This document shows positions 6,763-6,972 of a stretch of DNA of 6,972 nt, one piece after another. A program made the translations under genes and the position numbers. The notes under the pieces are model-generated. The model did no database searches. It worked only from the letters and a program-made list of their open reading frames with translations, and was not told where the DNA came from. The stretch lies in the NCBI GenBank assembly GCA_012727825.1, contig JAAYGH010000237.1:1-6972 (forward strand), read 5' to 3'. Position 1 is the stretch's first letter. The number at the start of each line of letters is the position of its first letter. This DNA comes from Trueperella sp. Its GTDB lineage: Bacteria; Actinomycetota; Actinomycetes; Actinomycetales; Actinomycetaceae.

Positions 6763-6972
6763 TCTATTTTCGAAAGCCGAAAGTCCCGTTATTCAAAGGT
6801 TGGAGTGGCTCCATTTATCCCGCGTTTTGCGCGGGCAACTGGAATCAGGGCAACGGCAAATCGCGACACTATCGCGCCAGGCGGACATTTACCATGACTT
6901 TGAGCGTTTTCATCGACGTTATTGCCCATTTCGGCCTATTTCTCACAAGTTTTTCAGGTCAGCCGCCGCAAC
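6763..6972. other. Leader upstream of feoA: short palindromes, no supported gene
   Basis: This stretch is more AT-rich than the genes. It holds three small inverted repeats: TGGAG-TGG-CTCCA (6801-6813), CCCGCG-TTTTG-CGCGGG (6819-6835) and CGCGA-CACTA-TCGCG (6862-6876). None is followed by a T-run on either strand, so none is a convincing terminator. A plus-strand frame opens at ATG 6894 and stays open to the window edge (26 codons), with AGGCGG about 9 nt upstream; it could be the start of a divergent gene but is too short to judge. On the minus strand one frame reads nine codons then TGA at 6943-6945, which could be the tail of an upstream gene. Confidence 0.35.

Noticed and set aside
6819..6835. 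GC-rich hairpin as an intrinsic terminator
   Set aside because: No T-run follows the stem on either strand.
6894..6972. Possible divergent plus-strand gene starting at ATG 6894
   Set aside because: Only 26 codons are visible before the edge, with no recognisable motif; it is mentioned in the leader entry but not called.

Overview
The window looks like part of a moderately high-GC actinobacterial chromosome. The clues are GC-rich codon use, a DtxR/IdeR-type iron operator instead of a Fur box, GTG starts, and an actinobacterial-looking ferrous iron transport operon. The genus cannot be named from this sequence; an Actinomycetaceae-like host is only a guess. All five supported genes lie on the minus strand, so the operon reads from right to left. 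The long plus-strand open frames are antisense shadows of these genes.

Layout in the direction of transcription: (i) a 269-bp leader (6704-6972) with small palindromes and, about 40 bp before the first gene, a near-perfect inverted repeat resembling a DtxR/IdeR iron box; (ii) feoA (6476-6703), a small SH3-like partner of the transporter; (iii) feoB (4263-6479), the ferrous iron permease with an N-terminal G domain, overlapping feoA by ATGA; (iv) a FeoC-like winged-helix protein with a four-cysteine tail (4000-4266), overlapping feoB by GTGA; (v) a 984-residue FAD plus iron-sulfur D-2-hydroxyacid dehydrogenase of the YdiJ type (1015-3969), 30 bp after feoC and with a very strong Shine-Dalgarno; (vi) after 114 bp with no gene, a protein that runs off the left edge (1-900). 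Its N-terminal half resembles a PD-(D/E)XK nuclease fold with catalytic positions replaced, and its tail is disordered and repeat-rich.

How the genes may work together: the first three form a classical Feo system that imports Fe(II), probably repressed by an iron-loaded DtxR/IdeR protein. The close fourth gene encodes an enzyme that itself needs iron-sulfur clusters, so its expression may be tied to iron supply. The last gene has no clear functional link to iron. No RNA genes, insertion sequences, CRISPR arrays or convincing terminators were seen. The most unusual points are the Ser in place of Asn in the FeoB G4 motif, the CxCxxxC cluster in the FeoB linker, the Feo-dehydrogenase linkage, and the apparently inactivated nuclease-like protein with in-frame 18-bp and 6-bp tandem repeats.
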